In this document: positions 9,415 through 20,500 of the stretch, piece after piece
How positions within the stretch are numbered: position 1 is the stretch's first letter
Layout of the letters: each line of letters starts with the position of its first letter
Assembly (NCBI GenBank): GCA_025399215.1
Contig: MU621274.1
Coordinates: 1-31,790 of the forward strand
Source of the DNA: Globomyces pollinis-pini
Lineage: Eukaryota; Chytridiomycota; Chytridiomycetes; Rhizophydiales; Globomycetaceae
DNA: 31,790 nucleotides
Direction of reading: 5' to 3'
Notes under the pieces: generated by a model
Database searches by the model: none
What the model saw: only the letters and a program-made list of their open reading frames with translations
Told to the model about the DNA's origin: nothing
Position numbers and translations under genes: made by a program

Positions 9415-10694
9415 ATGATAATGAAATCCGGGTTTTTAGCTGCATTAATTGGATGTGCTCTGGGAGCTCCTAGTAGTGGGATCTATAAAGGTGATCGTGT
9501 TTACCAGTTGGACATCACCACAGAAGCTGAAAAACAATTGGTTGCTGGTCTGATTCAGGTAAAAAGGAATTAAAATAATAGCAGGACGAATCTCTTCATC
9601 TTGATCCTTGGACTGACTTAACAATTGGCCCTGTTCATTTACACGTACCTTCAAAAGTTGATAAATTGGTAATGTCTGCTTTGTCAAACTTGAAAACCTC
9701 CATTTATATAGAAGATTTACAAGCAGTTGTTGATGAAGAAACTGAGACCACAATTGCTAATCAAGAACTGTCTAAAGGCCTATCAATTGATGAACAGGCG
9801 GATACTCTCTTTACGGCTTACCAAGAAGCTGATACATATATGAATTTCTTATTATCAAAACCTGGTGTGCAAGAGATTCAATTGGGTAAAACGTTTGAAG
9901 GTCGTATGATTCGAGGGGTAAAGTTTGGAACGGGTACCAAACAAATCTTCTTGAATGGTGGGATTCATGCTCGCGAATGGATCACACCTGCTGCTGCCAC
10001 TTATATTGCAAACTTCTTATTAGGAAGTGAACCTGAAGCACTCAGTATGCGTGAGAAATTCACATTTCATATTGTCCCAAACTTGAACCCTGATGGATAT
10101 GCATACACTAGATCGAAAGAACGTATGTGGAGAAAGAATCGAGAACCTAGCAAGTCCAGTTCTTGCATTGGCACTGATCCTAATCGTAATTTTGATGCCG
10201 ATTGGGGAAATACTGCTGGTGCTAGCAGCAGTCCTTGTTCTGACACCTTTTATGGATCCGCCGCGCTAAGCACTGCTGAAGCAACTGCTCTAGCAAACTA
10301 TTTGAAAAGTCTTACCAACGTTGTCAGTTACGTTGATGTACATTCTTACTCTCAATTGTGGATGTTCCCTTGGGGTTACAAATGCGGTGCCAAGATTCCA
10401 GATTACCAAGATTTAGCAGAAGCTACACGATTAGGTGTTGCAGCACTAAAAGGTATTAACAATCTAAGTTTCAAGAATGGACCATCATGCGATACTATCT
10501 ACCAAGCTACTGGAACTACAACTGACTATGCTTATGACAAACTTAAAATTAAATATTCTTTTGTTCTTGAATTACGACCTCAGAATGGGTTTGGAACCAA
10601 TGGTTTCGCCTTACCTGCCAGTCAAATTGTAGCTGCCAGTGAAGAAACTCTACGTGGTCTTATTGCTGCGTGGAACTATGCTTACAGCCATTAG
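9415..10694 (+). CDS. Zinc carboxypeptidase, M14 family (carboxypeptidase A type), secreted proenzyme
   Basis: Two exons (9415-9558 and 9585-10694) are separated by a 26-nt intron, giving 417 residues (415 if the second ATG at 9421 is used). A signal peptide (about residues 1-17, ending CALGAPS) is followed by an M14 propeptide of about 85-95 residues and then the catalytic domain. Zinc ligands are visible as His176 and Glu179 in GGIHAREW and His301 in VDVHSYSQ. The substrate-binding DPNRNF block lies near residues 246-251, the flexible Tyr is in TIYQATG (about 354), and the catalytic Glu377 is in SFVLELR. The residue at the pocket position that is acidic in B-type enzymes is Thr here (GTTTDY), which suggests cleavage of aliphatic or aromatic C-terminal residues rather than Lys or Arg. 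It is secreted and likely digests protein for nutrition. I chose the 26-nt rather than a 23-nt intron because its TAATAGCAG end resembles other introns in the window. Confidence 0.93.
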
Positions 10695-10752
10695 GAAATC
10701 TAATAAATCTGATCATAAACCATAAAAACTAATAATTATTCGTATTTTTTAT

Positions 10753-11724
10753 TCATTTTCTACTACCATATAATCCTAAATAACAGGACATACTGTAAAT
10801 TACAATCCAAAAGTAGGCGTCCCCAATGATACTTATAGCAAATTGAATGGACTGGCTTTTCTCCAGGTAGACACCAGTTAACAATCCCATAAAATAGAAT
10901 CCAAGACAAATATAGAAATAGAACGTCCCATAATTCATTAGATATCGCAAATGCCATAGTTGTCTAGAAATAATGTCATTGACGGCCTGTTTGGTACCTT
11001 CCAACTGTGATTCGTGTTTGGTTTCACAACTAGGTTTTGTATTTGCATTGCGTATATTTTGAATTAAACGATAAAGAGAAAAATACACGACTGGGGCAGA
11101 TATAAACCAACAACTGAAAGTGAGTGCAGTGTAAAAGAGACGACGAAAGTATAGATATTGTGAAATGTCTGAATTCGTGCCTTTAAACGCCCACAATGTA
11201 GCCAATACAATGTATGATAATACAGTTACAGCTCGTATTATTCTAATGAGCTTTGCAACATCAAATTTCTTTCCTTTGATAATGATTGGCTCGAATAATT
11301 TCATTTTTGTTGAAAGGGTGACAAAACTAACCATTGCAAAGGAACCAGCTATTGAACCAAATACCAATGAAATAAGTTCCAAATAGATACTTTTTTGTAC
11401 GTATTGAATTATATCGGTGTTGGTCCAGTTAGAAATATCGATGTGAAAGACTGATATGACATTGATATAGAATATCATCCGAACTAATCCATGCATGCTG
11501 CTAAACAAGCAGACACTATCCATATCTTTCCAGTTTTTGATTTTTAGTTTTCCATCTTTAAGATTCAAATACAATTTCTGTAACACCATCAATCCATAAG
11601 TTACATGTGTTAATATGCTCAATCCTAGCATGACATAATCTTTTATGAGATATTGCTCTTTGTTTGTACATCCTAGGTATGATATATGAAAGTCACATAA
11701 TTTAAATAGAAATGAATCTGACAT
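10753..11724 (-). CDS. Seven-helix membrane protein, paralogue A
   Basis: A single exon encodes 323 residues. Seven hydrophobic helices can be drawn (about residues 30-54, 70-92, 112-135, 163-184, 193-216, 264-288 and 295-318) with a short N terminus, a GPCR-like topology. Hallmarks shared with the two copies at 14.2-15.7 kb are the N-terminal C-DFHI-Y-GC block with two Cys, the LIKDYVMLGL start of helix 1, the NW...MD...C....HGL.R.IFY block of helix 2, a GKK-D-AKLIR-R loop before helix 4, and DAYFW in helix 7. The loop between helices 5 and 6 varies most. I do not recognise a characterised family. Distant resemblance to fungal 7TM or THH1/TOM1-like proteins is only an impression. It is convergent with the carboxypeptidase gene, with 58 bp between the two stop codons. 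Confidence 0.85.
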   Translation of the reverse strand: MSDSFLFKLCDFHISYLGCTNKEQYLIKDYVMLGLSILTHVTYGLMVLQKLYLNLKDGKLKIKNWKDMDSVCLFSSMHGLVRMIFYINVISVFHIDISNWTNTDIIQYVQKSIYLELISLVFGSIAGSFAMVSFVTLSTKMKLFEPIIIKGKKFDVAKLIRIIRAVTVLSYIVLATLWAFKGTNSDISQYLYFRRLFYTALTFSCWFISAPVVYFSLYRLIQNIRNANTKPSCETKHESQLEGTKQAVNDIISRQLWHLRYLMNYGTFYFYICLGFYFMGLLTGVYLEKSQSIQFAISIIGDAYFWIVIYSMSCYLGLYGSRK

Positions 11725-12023
11725 TACGCGAAAAGTGATAATTATTTTGCTACAATATTTTGATAGTTTCCATTGAACGATGATTTAAGATGCATTTTAT
11801 GAAATGGATTGAAGTTAACCACTGAAGCAGTAAACTGAAATTAGTTCCATAAACTCTCTCACTGTATTATAAACTTAACCAATTCAATTTTCAATATACG
11901 ATACCATGGTATTTGATGAATTCAGAACCTTGACGGTCATCTTTTCACCAATCAAATCCACGGTTTTAAGCGCCATTCGAGAGACCTGAAAAAAATTATT
12001 TCGAAGCGATTTACTATATTAAA

Positions 12024-13785
12024 ATGTCCCGCCTGTTGCTCCGGTCTGGTATTGTATTAGGGTCCACTTCCGGTGTGTATCTATATTTGAAGGATAAAGA
12101 ACAACCATTTAGACCGTTGACTTTTTGGAGAAAGATTATGCCAATTTACATGTAATTGTTGCATTGTATTGATTTTATAGGCATTATCGATACGTATATA
12201 TAATCACTTGTTTATCTATAGGTTCAATGGACAAAGCAGGAAGAACTTAACCCAAACGTGTGGGAAGATTTGCACCTTAAGTATGCACCAAAAGTATTGG
12301 ATGCTATACTGGAATTAAAGGGTATCTATATAAAAGTTGGACAGGTATGGGTTTTTAAAGTAACCATGTTGTAGGTTTTAGCTACACGACCTGATATTGC
12401 ACCAAAAATTTATCAAGATGCATTTAAAGTGTTACTGGATGGTGTACCGGGGATAAGTGGAAAGGAAGCCAGAGAAAATGTTGAAAATCAGCTTGGAAGG
12501 CCAATAGATGATTTATTCTCTTACTTTGATGATAAACCAATTGCTGCTGCATCGGTTGGACAAGTTCATAGAGCTAAAATGATCGATGGAAGAGATGTAG
12601 TTGTGAAAATTCAACATCCTGGAGCGTTTGAACTATTTCAAACGGACATTGGAACCGTGTCGGCTGTAAGACATATTTGACTAATCCTAAGTTTGTGAAA
12701 ATGGCACAACCTGAGCAAGCACTTGTGTTGGATGAATTAGAGCGCCAGATATTACTGGAATTTGATTTTGAACGGGAAGCATGGGCACTCGAAAAAGTTC
12801 ATCATAATATCACAAACTTTTTTCCAAATGTTAAAATTCCATTACCGGTAGATGGACTCTTCAACCGAACTGTTTTGGTAATGGATTATATTCCTGGTGA
12901 AAAATTAATTGATGTTGCTGTGAAAAATGGAGAATTAACTGCGAAAAGGCTAGGAATTTCATTTGAAGAACTTCAAAGACAATCTCTAGCTCCATCATTT
13001 ACTTTTCAACTCAGGTATTTATTGATGAAATCGTTCAGTGCATTGCATCGATATATAATACAGACTTACAATTTTACATTTGGACGAATTTTGTTTCCAT
13101 TAACAGTCCCCAAAAAATTATTGGACATCAATAAACTATATAATGATTTACTTCAAGTACACGGAAAGCAATTGTTGATCGATGGTCTACTAAATGGTGA
13201 TCCACATCGTATGTCTAAACTTGAATTTTTAAACAATAGCTGGAAACATTTTGGTTACACCGGATGGAAAGCTAGGATTAATCGATTATGGGCAAGTCAA
13301 GACTTTCACACAAAAGGAACGACGAGACTCTGCTAAGATGATGATGCTGTTGAATAAAGGCCCAGATGCAATGGATGAAATCGTCAAATTTGCCATTTCA
13401 ATGGGTTTCGAAACAGAGAAAAATGATCCACTTGTCATTTATAAAACTTGTGTAATTGCTTACGATCGAGATGATTTAGGTGTGACTGATGGTAATTCAT
13501 ATTTGTTTAATATCAGGGTTGGGACTGCAAGCATACATGGAAATGATGGATAAAAGAGATCGTACCAAACGAATCCCCGAGAACATGTTCATGGCTGTAA
13601 GAACTTGTATTATTTTACGGGGATTGTCTGCCATTCTGGGACCAAATCATCCACCAATCAGTATCTCTCATGAGTGGCAACATTACGCCAAACTGGCTTT
13701 GCAAATGTTCCCTGAAGATCTTGATCATGATCACATTAAACCGATTTATACACCGTCCAAGAAGTTAGTCCTTCCAATAAATTAG
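12024..13785 (+). CDS. ABC1/ADCK (UbiB) family atypical kinase
   Basis: Seven exons (12024-12151, 12181-12193, 12222-12344, 12375-12665, 12692-13208, 13240-13491, 13517-13785) join across introns of 29, 28, 30, 26, 31 and 25 nt and give 530 residues. Exon 2 is only 13 nt long. The N terminus is basic and hydrophobic, compatible with mitochondrial targeting. Family motifs are LKGIYIKVGQ (about 79-88, the KxGQ signature), AAASVGQVH (145-153, the Ala-rich replacement of the glycine loop), the VVVK lysine (about 166), GDPHPGN (354-360, split by intron 5) and IDYGQ (372-376, the metal-binding DFG equivalent). ABC1-family proteins act as atypical kinases or ATPases in mitochondrial lipid and coenzyme Q homeostasis. 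The TFWRKIMPIY start and overall size resemble ADCK1-like members more than COQ8, but subfamily assignment is tentative. Confidence 0.92.
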
Positions 13786-14158
13786 ATTTTTTTGATTGAA
13801 TACTTCAACTCCTAAGAAGCGAAAAATATGAATTAAAAGTTTGGATGTGAATCATCTCAATTCAATTGAGATATGAAGATTGAATTTTGAAACTTTCACT
13901 TTTCACTAAACGATTTTTCATTTTCAGTCTCTTGTTGAGTCACACTTTACAGAAATTCATCGTGTGACGCAGGCGAAAACGCGCTTGAGGTCCTATCAGA
14001 TTCAATGTTGATTGATACATTTAGATTAGGGTTCAATAACATTCACCTACTAATTTCAATTGTTTTGCTAGTATAACCAGGCAAGTGATGTGGTTTGTAC
14101 TTTAACATACCACGTCTGACGTCGAAAAAACGCGTTTGAGTTTTTATCAAATTCAACA
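13786..14158. repeat. Duplicated upstream region of the 7-helix paralogues
   Basis: The 140 bp before the truncated paralogue (about 14020-14158) align with the 140 bp before the full paralogue (about 14558-14698). They share TGGTTTGTACTTT, CCACGTCTGAC, ACGCGTTTGAG and TTTTTATCAAATTCAACAATG. A weaker third echo (GTGACGCAGGCGAAAACGCG followed by CTTGAGGTCCTATCAGATTC) lies at about 13961-14004 with no gene after it, apparently the relic of another copy. The shared GACG-TCGAA-ACGCG block just upstream of the ATG may be a common promoter element. Confidence 0.7.
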
Positions 14159-14439
14159 ATGAGTAGTAAATCATTCCTCTTTGATATATGTGATTTCCAT
14201 ATCACTTATGTTGGATGCTCAAATAGACAACAGTTTTTGATCAAGGATTACGTGATGTTGGGACTCTGCTTGCTAATCGTTTTGACGTATGGCGGTTTGG
14301 TTATTCAAAAGCTTTTNNNNNNNNNNTTATAAAAGACCCAAGTTCACAATTCATTATCAGCATACTTTGTGATGTTTACTTTTGGTTGTGTATTTACGGA
14401 TTTTCGTTTTATCTACTATTCTCAGGGAAAAGATCTTAA
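14159..14439 (+). CDS. Seven-helix membrane protein, paralogue B (interrupted by assembly gap)
   Basis: The first 158 nt (14159-14316) encode the N terminus and the first helix. They are identical to the start of paralogue C at 14699. Ten Ns follow. After the gap the sequence resumes in the last part of the same gene (from VIKDPSSQFIIS to a stop at 14437-14439). It aligns with the end of paralogue C at roughly 89% by eye and terminates slightly earlier. Compared with paralogue C, about 737 nt of coding sequence are missing, so the ten Ns stand for a gap of unknown, probably much larger, size. The frame is consistent with an intact gene if the gap has the paralogue's length. Whether the gene is really complete cannot be decided here. 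Confidence 0.7.
14317..14326. other. Assembly gap (10 N) within paralogue B
   Basis: Ten unknown bases mark a scaffold join. Alignment with the neighbouring paralogue predicts about 737 bp of missing sequence, so the length is a placeholder. The sequence left of the gap is identical to the neighbouring copy over its last 188 bp, while the sequence on the right is diverged. Confidence 0.95.
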
Positions 14440-14698
14440 CAATTAAGTTTTGAATAAACTTGAAATTTCCACTAAAGTAGTATTGAAAAAACTTTGGACA
14501 TTTACAAGTCTTATTAAATGGAACCTTTTAAAGGCTTATATCTTTATCACAAACAGATTAGTGTTCAATAACAATCAATAGTCTCACCTAGCAATTTCCA
14601 ATAATTTGCTAGAAGAAGCGATAAGAGATATGGTTTGTACTTTTACATTCCACGTCTGACATCGAAATAACGCGTTTGAGTTTTTATCAAATTCAACA

Positions 14699-15712
14699 AT
14701 GAGTAGTAAATCATTCCTCTTTGATATATGTGATTTCCATATCACTTATGTTGGATGCTCAAATAGACAACAGTTTTTGATCAAGGATTACGTGATGTTG
14801 GGACTCTGCTTGCTAATCGTTTTGACGTATGGCGGTTTGGTTATTCAAAAGCTTTTCATGAATCTTAGAAACAAACGAAGTCTTTTGAAGAACTGGAACC
14901 AAATGGACACATTTTGTATGATATCAATGCTACATGGACTGTTTCGTACGATATTCTATGTCAATATAGTATATATCTATCATGGGGACTCAAAAACCAC
15001 CTGGTCCAACGAGAGAATGGAGCAATACGTGCGAACAAGTATTTTCATGGAATTGGTTCTATTCATGCTCGGGTCGCTTGCTGCTGCCACATTTATTGAC
15101 TGCTATGTTCAAATTTCAACTAGCATGCTGTTGTATCAACCCATCGATATCAGAGGGAAAAAAATAGATTTGGCAAAACTGATTCGAGTACTAAGACTAG
15201 TTATTCTGATTGTCTATATTATCTTAGCATCAATCTGGGCTACTAAGGGCGTCACCTCTGGGATGGAAGATTATATGCACTATCGAAGGGCCTTCTACTG
15301 CTCTATTGCATTCGCTTGTTGGTTTATTTCCGCACCAATTGTGTTTTCCGCTGGCCGCCGTTTAGTGTTCAATATGATAAAGAATAGAACTTTAGCAGAT
15401 AGCGTTCAATCAAAAGTTACTGCGGAACAATCCGCATCGGTTGGAAATGAAATCAATTCCGCTAAAAGTCATCCAGTAAGAAACAAAGACAAAATGCAAG
15501 TCTCATATATGAATTTTGCAATTTACTATTTTACATTCATTTTATATGGTTGTCTCGGGCTATATTTCTTCGGCTTGATTGTAGGTGTGGAAGTTATAAA
15601 AGACTCAGGTTCACAATTCATTATTAGCATAGTTTGTGACGCTTACTTTTGGTTGTGTATATACGGATTCTCGTTCTATCTACTATTCTCAAGACAAAGA
15701 TCCCAAAAATAA
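14699..15712 (+). CDS. Seven-helix membrane protein, paralogue C
   Basis: A single exon of 337 residues, about half identical by eye to paralogue A. Seven hydrophobic helices are predicted in the same order. The extracellular-type N terminus carries the two conserved Cys of CDFHITYVGC, helix 1 starts DYVMLGLCLL, helix 2 contains MLHGLFRTIFYVN, the GKKIDLAKLIRVLR loop precedes helix 4, and the last helix has CDAYFWLCIYGFSFYLLF. A hydrophilic Ser/Lys-rich loop of about 60 residues separates helices 5 and 6, longer than in paralogue A. The gene is a tandem duplicate of paralogue B, in the same orientation with start codons 540 bp apart as assembled. AATAAA overlaps the end of the gene (15710-15715). 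A sensory or receptor role fits the topology but is inference. Confidence 0.88.
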   Translation: MSSKSFLFDICDFHITYVGCSNRQQFLIKDYVMLGLCLLIVLTYGGLVIQKLFMNLRNKRSLLKNWNQMDTFCMISMLHGLFRTIFYVNIVYIYHGDSKTTWSNERMEQYVRTSIFMELVLFMLGSLAAATFIDCYVQISTSMLLYQPIDIRGKKIDLAKLIRVLRLVILIVYIILASIWATKGVTSGMEDYMHYRRAFYCSIAFACWFISAPIVFSAGRRLVFNMIKNRTLADSVQSKVTAEQSASVGNEINSAKSHPVRNKDKMQVSYMNFAIYYFTFILYGCLGLYFFGLIVGVEVIKDSGSQFIISIVCDAYFWLCIYGFSFYLLFSRQRSQK

Positions 15713-16034
15713 ATATTCTATTACGTCCATAAGCCAGGGTAATTTATAATATAGAGTTACTATTAAACATTAACAAATTTGGTGAACATCTGTTGTTCAG
15801 ATAATATGGAGTAGTTTAACGTGCGAAAATAAGACTTATTCTTAATTAAAAATGATCAATGAAGAATCAAGTAAGGGTCAAATAAAGGCCTTATTGGCAC
15901 CGATACTACTGGGAATAGAATGATGCTCATGATATTTTTTACAAACATACATTGGACAAGTTGACTTCACAGTGTTATGGCTTATGTATGAGGCTATCCT
16001 CCAGAATTTATTTTAATTTCTAAGAGCGTCTTCT
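15713..16034. other. Intergenic region between convergent genes
   Basis: These 322 bp lie between the ends of paralogue C (plus) and the DUF2306-like gene (minus). I see no coding frame, repeat or structured element. Confidence 0.5.
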
Positions 16035-16709
16035 TTAATAAATTCTTTTGGCACGCATCGCAGACAAGGACAAATAACCAAAGATCAGACCAAAAAGCCA
16101 GCAAAACGTTGGCCAAGCGTCCAGTTTAAATCCAAACATTTGAGGTAAACGAATAATTGCTGGAATACAACAGCCTCCAAAAAAAGCACCAGTCATGAAA
16201 GATTGATGACTTTTAACGTCTCCATTTCGAATTGCAATAAATCCCCTTATTTGCGCACCGACTTGTAAGACCCCACCTATAGTGATCCCAATTGAAAATC
16301 CGATCCTTTCTTTATCTACAGGGTTGCCTAATTCCTGCGTAAACCAAACAACGATGACTCCAAATAAGGTACTGATAATACCAGTCACCATACTGCATCT
16401 ACCCAAGATTTTGTGGATCATACGATAGTTTGGACCATGAGATGGTGTATGAAATAGGTTCCAGATCATTATCCAGACGGTGACAAACGCATTCACTAGA
16501 TGGAATCCCACTACCCAGTCAATTTTAGGGCTCCCATAGTTCTCTGCATTTATCATGAAGGGAATTCCTCTTCCAATAGTAAACCATAAACAAAGTATGG
16601 TCATAAGCAAGAAATAGATATTAAAGTTTCCATTCCAGAAATATCGATTTTCCGGTGCTTGTACGACAGGTGTATCTTTGTCCTCGGGAATGATTCTTGG
16701 GTTTTCCAT
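16035..16709 (-). CDS. Polytopic membrane protein, DUF2306-like
   Basis: A single exon of 224 residues begins with a hydrophilic N terminus (about 27 residues), followed by six hydrophobic segments (roughly 31-52, 66-85, 102-122, 138-158, 170-190 and 197-216). The HKILGR block before the third helix and the SHQSFMTGAFFGG block before the fifth resemble the H-R-LGR and (R/S)H--WM patterns of the DUF2306 family of integral membrane proteins. Paired His residues at such helix ends could bind haem or metal, but that is conjecture. No function is known. The gene is single-exon like the 7-helix paralogues, but I see no sequence relationship with them. Confidence 0.7.
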   Translation of the reverse strand: MENPRIIPEDKDTPVVQAPENRYFWNGNFNIYFLLMTILCLWFTIGRGIPFMINAENYGSPKIDWVVGFHLVNAFVTVWIMIWNLFHTPSHGPNYRMIHKILGRCSMVTGIISTLFGVIVVWFTQELGNPVDKERIGFSIGITIGGVLQVGAQIRGFIAIRNGDVKSHQSFMTGAFFGGCCIPAIIRLPQMFGFKLDAWPTFCWLFGLIFGYLSLSAMRAKRIY

Positions 16710-17594
16710 TCTAAATGTGGAAATTTGTTGGGTTTAGGTTTGGACGTGGATTCCGCCACTTGTTTGTTACACACAAAATATCCAAGATATTGCAATGTAC
16801 AATCCGAAAGAGAAATTTTTGGGATTAATTATACGTTAAAAATGTTAGGCATAGGCTATATCAGGTAATTTGATTCAAAGAGCAACTGAGTATTGGATTT
16901 TAACCAACAAAGCAGCATAAGCAAGATAAGCAAATGCAATATTAGGGGTAAAAACCCACATGATGATCTTAAATATGATTCATATTAGATGTTTTTTTTT
17001 GCGTATAATATTTAATTAATTTCAAGGTGGTAAACTGTCATAATTGGTAAGTCACTCACCAAGTCAAACATTTCAACAGATCAGGCCTTATTGCTCTCAA
17101 GCTAATACAAGAAGAATTTAGATTTTTGCATCCATATAAATTGTCGAAACCGCGTTTTCGACTGTTCTAGCCAAATTCGTACATCAACTAGAATCTATTG
17201 GCTGCACTATCCAAGGGTTAGGATATACAATCATTTTTACGATTTTAAAAGAAGAGACAGTAATCTAGTGAAAATCTAAAGTTATTAGGTTAATATTTAA
17301 CCTCACAAAACATCAATATGTCTTATTCGTGGGTATACATTCTTCGAAACCTTTCTTAACTTTCTTTCCTTGAGCATTAAGCGTTATAAGAATGAACTTG
17401 TCTTTTATCAGTTGTATGGATAATTCAGTACACTATTTATAACTACCTATATATTTCATTTACATAATACGCACAAAGCATTTGAAATGTACTTGATGAT
17501 TTTTGTACAATATCGACAGATGAAAAGGCAATTCTGCGATGCCTATTGTTCACAAACGTATGAAGTTTGTGACATCATTCACGTTCACTTTAAA
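16710..17594. promoter_or_regulatory. Divergent intergenic region upstream of CFAP61
   Basis: About 885 bp separate the minus-strand DUF2306-like gene from the plus-strand CFAP61 gene. I see no gene in it. An in-frame extension of CFAP61 up to an ATG at 17487 is open but adds 36 residues with no counterpart in the family, so it is more likely 5' leader. Confidence 0.45.
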
Positions 17595-20500
17595 ATGAAT
17601 TTTAGAAGAGCAGATGTGAAAGATATTCCGGGAATTAAACAATTAATCAAAGGAGGATTTGGAAGAGATGATATGGAAAGAGCTTTAAAAAGACGTTACG
17701 GAGATGGTTTTAGTTTGAATTACTTGATGTAACGAGTTAACCATTCCTAATCGATTATAGTGATACATGCCCACTCTCACTCGTATCTCTAAATAATAAC
17801 GATGAAATCAATGGATTTTTAGCTCTATCAATGAACCCACCGGAGCATTTACCACTTGTGACTGTGCGAGATCCTCTAGGAGAATTGCCAGACACGCAAT
17901 TCTATTTACCAACTAGTGATTGGGATACTTGGATAAAGCAAAATTATAAATGTCCCAATGCTAAGGTATATGAAACCTAAGTTTAAACCTATAGATTAAT
18001 AACATGGCATTTTTGAATTTCTTTTGTTCGGATCAAGATTCGGCAATTTCTATCTTTGAAAAAGCATTCAGTATTATTTTCGATATGCTACCATCGCTGC
18101 AAATGATTGCATACTTTCTGCCAGATTCATTGATTTTATTCCCTCCGTTATCTTCTAACAGGCCGATATTACCATTGGACGAAAAGACGAAACTAAGTCG
18201 ATGTAGATTGAAGAAAACAAAGATTTCAAGCAATTTTTTTACAGAGTGTATTGCAAGTACTCAATGTACGTATCCATTTTCACTTCATGCATGCCATCGT
18301 AAAGAGTTTTGCCCTTCTTTTGACGTTCGATTGGCTAGAGTTGAAGATTGCGATGATTTAGTTCCTATTCTTAAACGAAATCATGTATGTATCAGATCTT
18401 TTTTTAAACTTTAAACAGTTACTTGATAATGGTCATGAAGATCAGTATGTTTCCAGTTTGTTGGAAACAGAAAGCCCAACAGTCAAGTCTTTGGTAGCAG
18501 AAGTAATTAACCTATCAGCTCAGTTGTTTTAGGTAGATGGACAGGTGGTAGCATTCATGAGTATAAGTCGTGACGTTGACCAGGAAAAGCTCAGAGAATC
18601 TTATAGATTGCAACCTTTTCATCAACTAATCAAAAGTAAAATGAATATGCTTATATGTTTAGTTCCACAGACCAGCACTCAAGTTAATGGGAAACAATTA
18701 TCAATCTTATTTGACAATTCTATTAACATCAGCAAATCAAATCATGTAACCTCCAAAGAAAATGTTGCTGAGCCAGAGACACAACCAGATATAACTCCAG
18801 AGGATAGTATTGAAGATGACATAGTGCCAGAAATTGAAGAACCATCTGAAGAAAAATTATCGCAAAGCAATGTGTTTATAGTGACTTTAATGTGTGTCGA
18901 AACCAAATATTCTGCTTATGCATCACAATTAATTCAATTTGGTTTTCAAATTTGGCCTGATTTAGAATATTGTGCACTTACTTTAGCACCTGGAACCCCC
19001 GAAACTTCACTGATGCGATATTGCTCTCCAATTCCTAGCGTTTCACCTGAAATAGAGTAAAGCTTTACCTCTTTTTTATTCTAGGGATCGTTTATATTTG
19101 ACAAACCGATTTACTTTAAAGGAGCCTGTGGAAGTTAAGCTAGCTACGCCTCAGCATTTGAACAGCATTCTAAATCTTGCGGTATCTATCAAGGGTATGA
19201 AAGAGTTCCGCCAACTTGTTACATCACAATTTACACCTGATCCTGAGAGTGAAGAAAAGAGTTTAACATATGTGGCATTAGCAGCTGGCCAAGTAATTGG
19301 AGCTGTAGTCTTAAGCTATTGCAACGAAAGAACTGCAGAAGCACTACTCGACCAATACGATGTCGCCAGTTTCTTCAACGTGAATTGGAAACCTATTGAA
19401 GGCAATTATTCAATCGCAAAGTATCTTTTGATCAATCCATTGTTTGAATGCCAAACAAGATATATCTGCTTCGAAATCATGAGGATGCTGAAATTGAATT
19501 GTATCCTTTATCCCAAGAATCAACTTGTGGAAGATTTAGCAACTAAAAGATTGACAATTCGAGAATTTATTCCAGTCAAACCTAGACGAATGTAAATTGT
19601 TGTGCCTTAACAATTCACAGGATTGAATACCCAAATAACTTGCGAGATGATATTCCAGTACCACCAAACATCCTCGGAAACCTGCAAATGTTCTCAATGC
19701 AATCGTTGTATGAACCAAGAGTAAGTCAACTGGTGTTTGATTCTATAGATGGTGGTGGACACGAGAATAGTGGTAGTGGGTGGATCAGACACGGGTATAT
19801 CATTTTTAGAAACCCTCATTTACGTAATCGAACATTTACCAAACTAATCGGCAGATGTCTCATATACAATTTTCCAACTTGACGCTGATATCAAATGATG
19901 GTATACCTGATGTTGTGGATGGTTGGTTAGTAGATAATCGTTCCTACACGTCACTATCGTAAATGCATTCTTTGTCAAATCTAATTTTTGCAGTTTAAAG
20001 CAACATGCAATTGATTATTACGCCAGGATAATCACCGATTCCACTGTTGAATTACATCGAGAACATAAAAAGGTTACAATCTCATCTGAGTCAACGATAA
20101 AGTGATTTCATACCTGATTCTTATTTTTAATAGATATGATTATTTGGTTCTTTGTCCTGGGTTGCAATACTACTCGGATATCTTGGAACCAGGGTTTGGA
20201 GCGGTTGATGGAGTTTTTGCAGTTAATAATCAAGAATTGCCAGACTTCATGAGTTATATTGAATTCAATAAAGCTAGTCAAGGAAAAATTGTGATGTATA
20301 GGATTATATATTCACTAACGGTCTAGATATGGTCGAAGTTTACAGGCATATATGGCGATTGAATGTAAGTTAGTTAACCTTTAAATGCGTTAGATTGTAT
20401 AATGAATCAAATTCCCCCAGCACGTATCTATTTTGTAGACCCAACTACTAGTAAAGGATCAAGTGCTTTTCCCAAAGAAGCAGTGAATGAACTTGTTCAG

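Noticed and set aside
9559..9581. A 23-nt intron in the carboxypeptidase gene (acceptor AATAATAG)
   Set aside because: Also in frame, but the 26-nt version ending TAATAGCAG matches other acceptors (for example TAATAACAG at 7819-7827). The difference is one Gln and cannot be settled without cDNA.
17487..17594. Longer CFAP61 start at the upstream in-frame ATG
   Set aside because: The added 36 residues have no family counterpart. The ATG at 17595 begins directly with the conserved N-terminal FRRADVKD-type sequence.
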